NCBI RefSeq assembly: GCF_002998295.1
Contig: NZ_CP027226.1
Coordinates: 1,160,001 to 1,224,000 of the forward strand
Source: Fastidiosipila sanguinis
GTDB taxonomy: Bacteria; Bacillota; Clostridia; Saccharofermentanales; Fastidiosipilaceae
DNA: 64,000 nt
Reading direction: 5' to 3'
Positions within the stretch are counted from its first letter, which is position 1. Each line of letters begins with the position of its first letter. Below are positions 63,958 through 64,000 of the stretch, piece after piece. The notes below the pieces were generated by a model, which was not told the DNA's origin, did not search any database, and saw only the letters and a list, made by a program, of their open reading frames with translations. Made by a program: the position numbers and the translations under genes.

Positions 63958-64000
63958 CTTTTTTTATTTATTAGCTACTGGTCGAAATAATTACTATTTC

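Overview
The window is AT-rich, chromosome-like DNA from a low-GC Gram-positive bacterium, most likely a member of the Clostridia or a close relative; I do not name a genus. The basis is the gene content. There is an rpmH-rnpA-yidD-yidC-jag-mnmE-mnmG-rsmG cluster, a cysS-mrnC-rlmB-sigH run as in Firmicutes, IreB and tandem DUF1292 proteins, Veg, YdbC, an ECF folate-type S component, and a SAM-I riboswitch in front of metK. Almost everything is housekeeping. The accessory parts are a small Tad-type pilus locus, two copies of one IS30-family element, a lone serine recombinase beside a long palindrome, and several orphan envelope genes.

Layout. 1-7.2 kb (minus): the ribosome/tRNA-modification and membrane-insertion cluster, with veg where dnaA would normally sit. 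7.3-8.8 kb: an AraC-type regulator divergent from a PC4-like YdbC protein. 8.8-12.4 kb (minus): tig, clpP and clpX. 12.9-15.2 kb (plus): an S9 peptidase and tRNA-Arg. 15.3-21.7 kb (minus): a 6S-like RNA, cysS, mrnC, rlmB, sigH and two orphan genes. 21.7-25.1 kb (minus): metK under a SAM-I riboswitch, then comF and galM. 25.2-30.5 kb (plus): the Tad locus, consisting of a degenerate TadZ-like protein, the TadA ATPase, a fused TadB-TadC platform, a Flp pilin and an FHA protein. 30.6-34.8 kb: upp, an XRE regulator, mutM, a palindrome plus serine recombinase, and a membrane zinc peptidase. 35.0-45.4 kb (minus): sbcC and sbcD, a YhaM exonuclease, a HAD phosphatase, a small lysine-tailed protein, leuS, a folT-like gene and tRNA-Val. 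45.5-59.8 kb: a block bounded by two inverted, 1239-bp IS30-family copies, each with a perfect 15-bp target duplication. It holds rnr-ireB-ruvX-DUF1292-DUF1292-CPBP (minus), PBP1 and dCMP deaminase (plus), two envelope proteins and proS. 59.8-64 kb: tRNA-Leu, a second CPBP-like protein with a very acidic N-terminus, and two sugar ABC permeases cut off from the rest of their operon by the window edge.

Most promising for follow-up: the compact Tad locus, which has a fused TadBC, a TadZ-like partner without a P-loop, and no local prepilin peptidase; the IS30-family element with unusually long fixed-length target duplications; the 24/27-matching inverted repeats directly abutting a serine recombinase gene; and short tandem repeats on both sides of sigH. 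I found no CRISPR array, prophage, toxin-antitoxin pair or recognisable defence island. All family assignments come from motifs read by eye; no database search was run.
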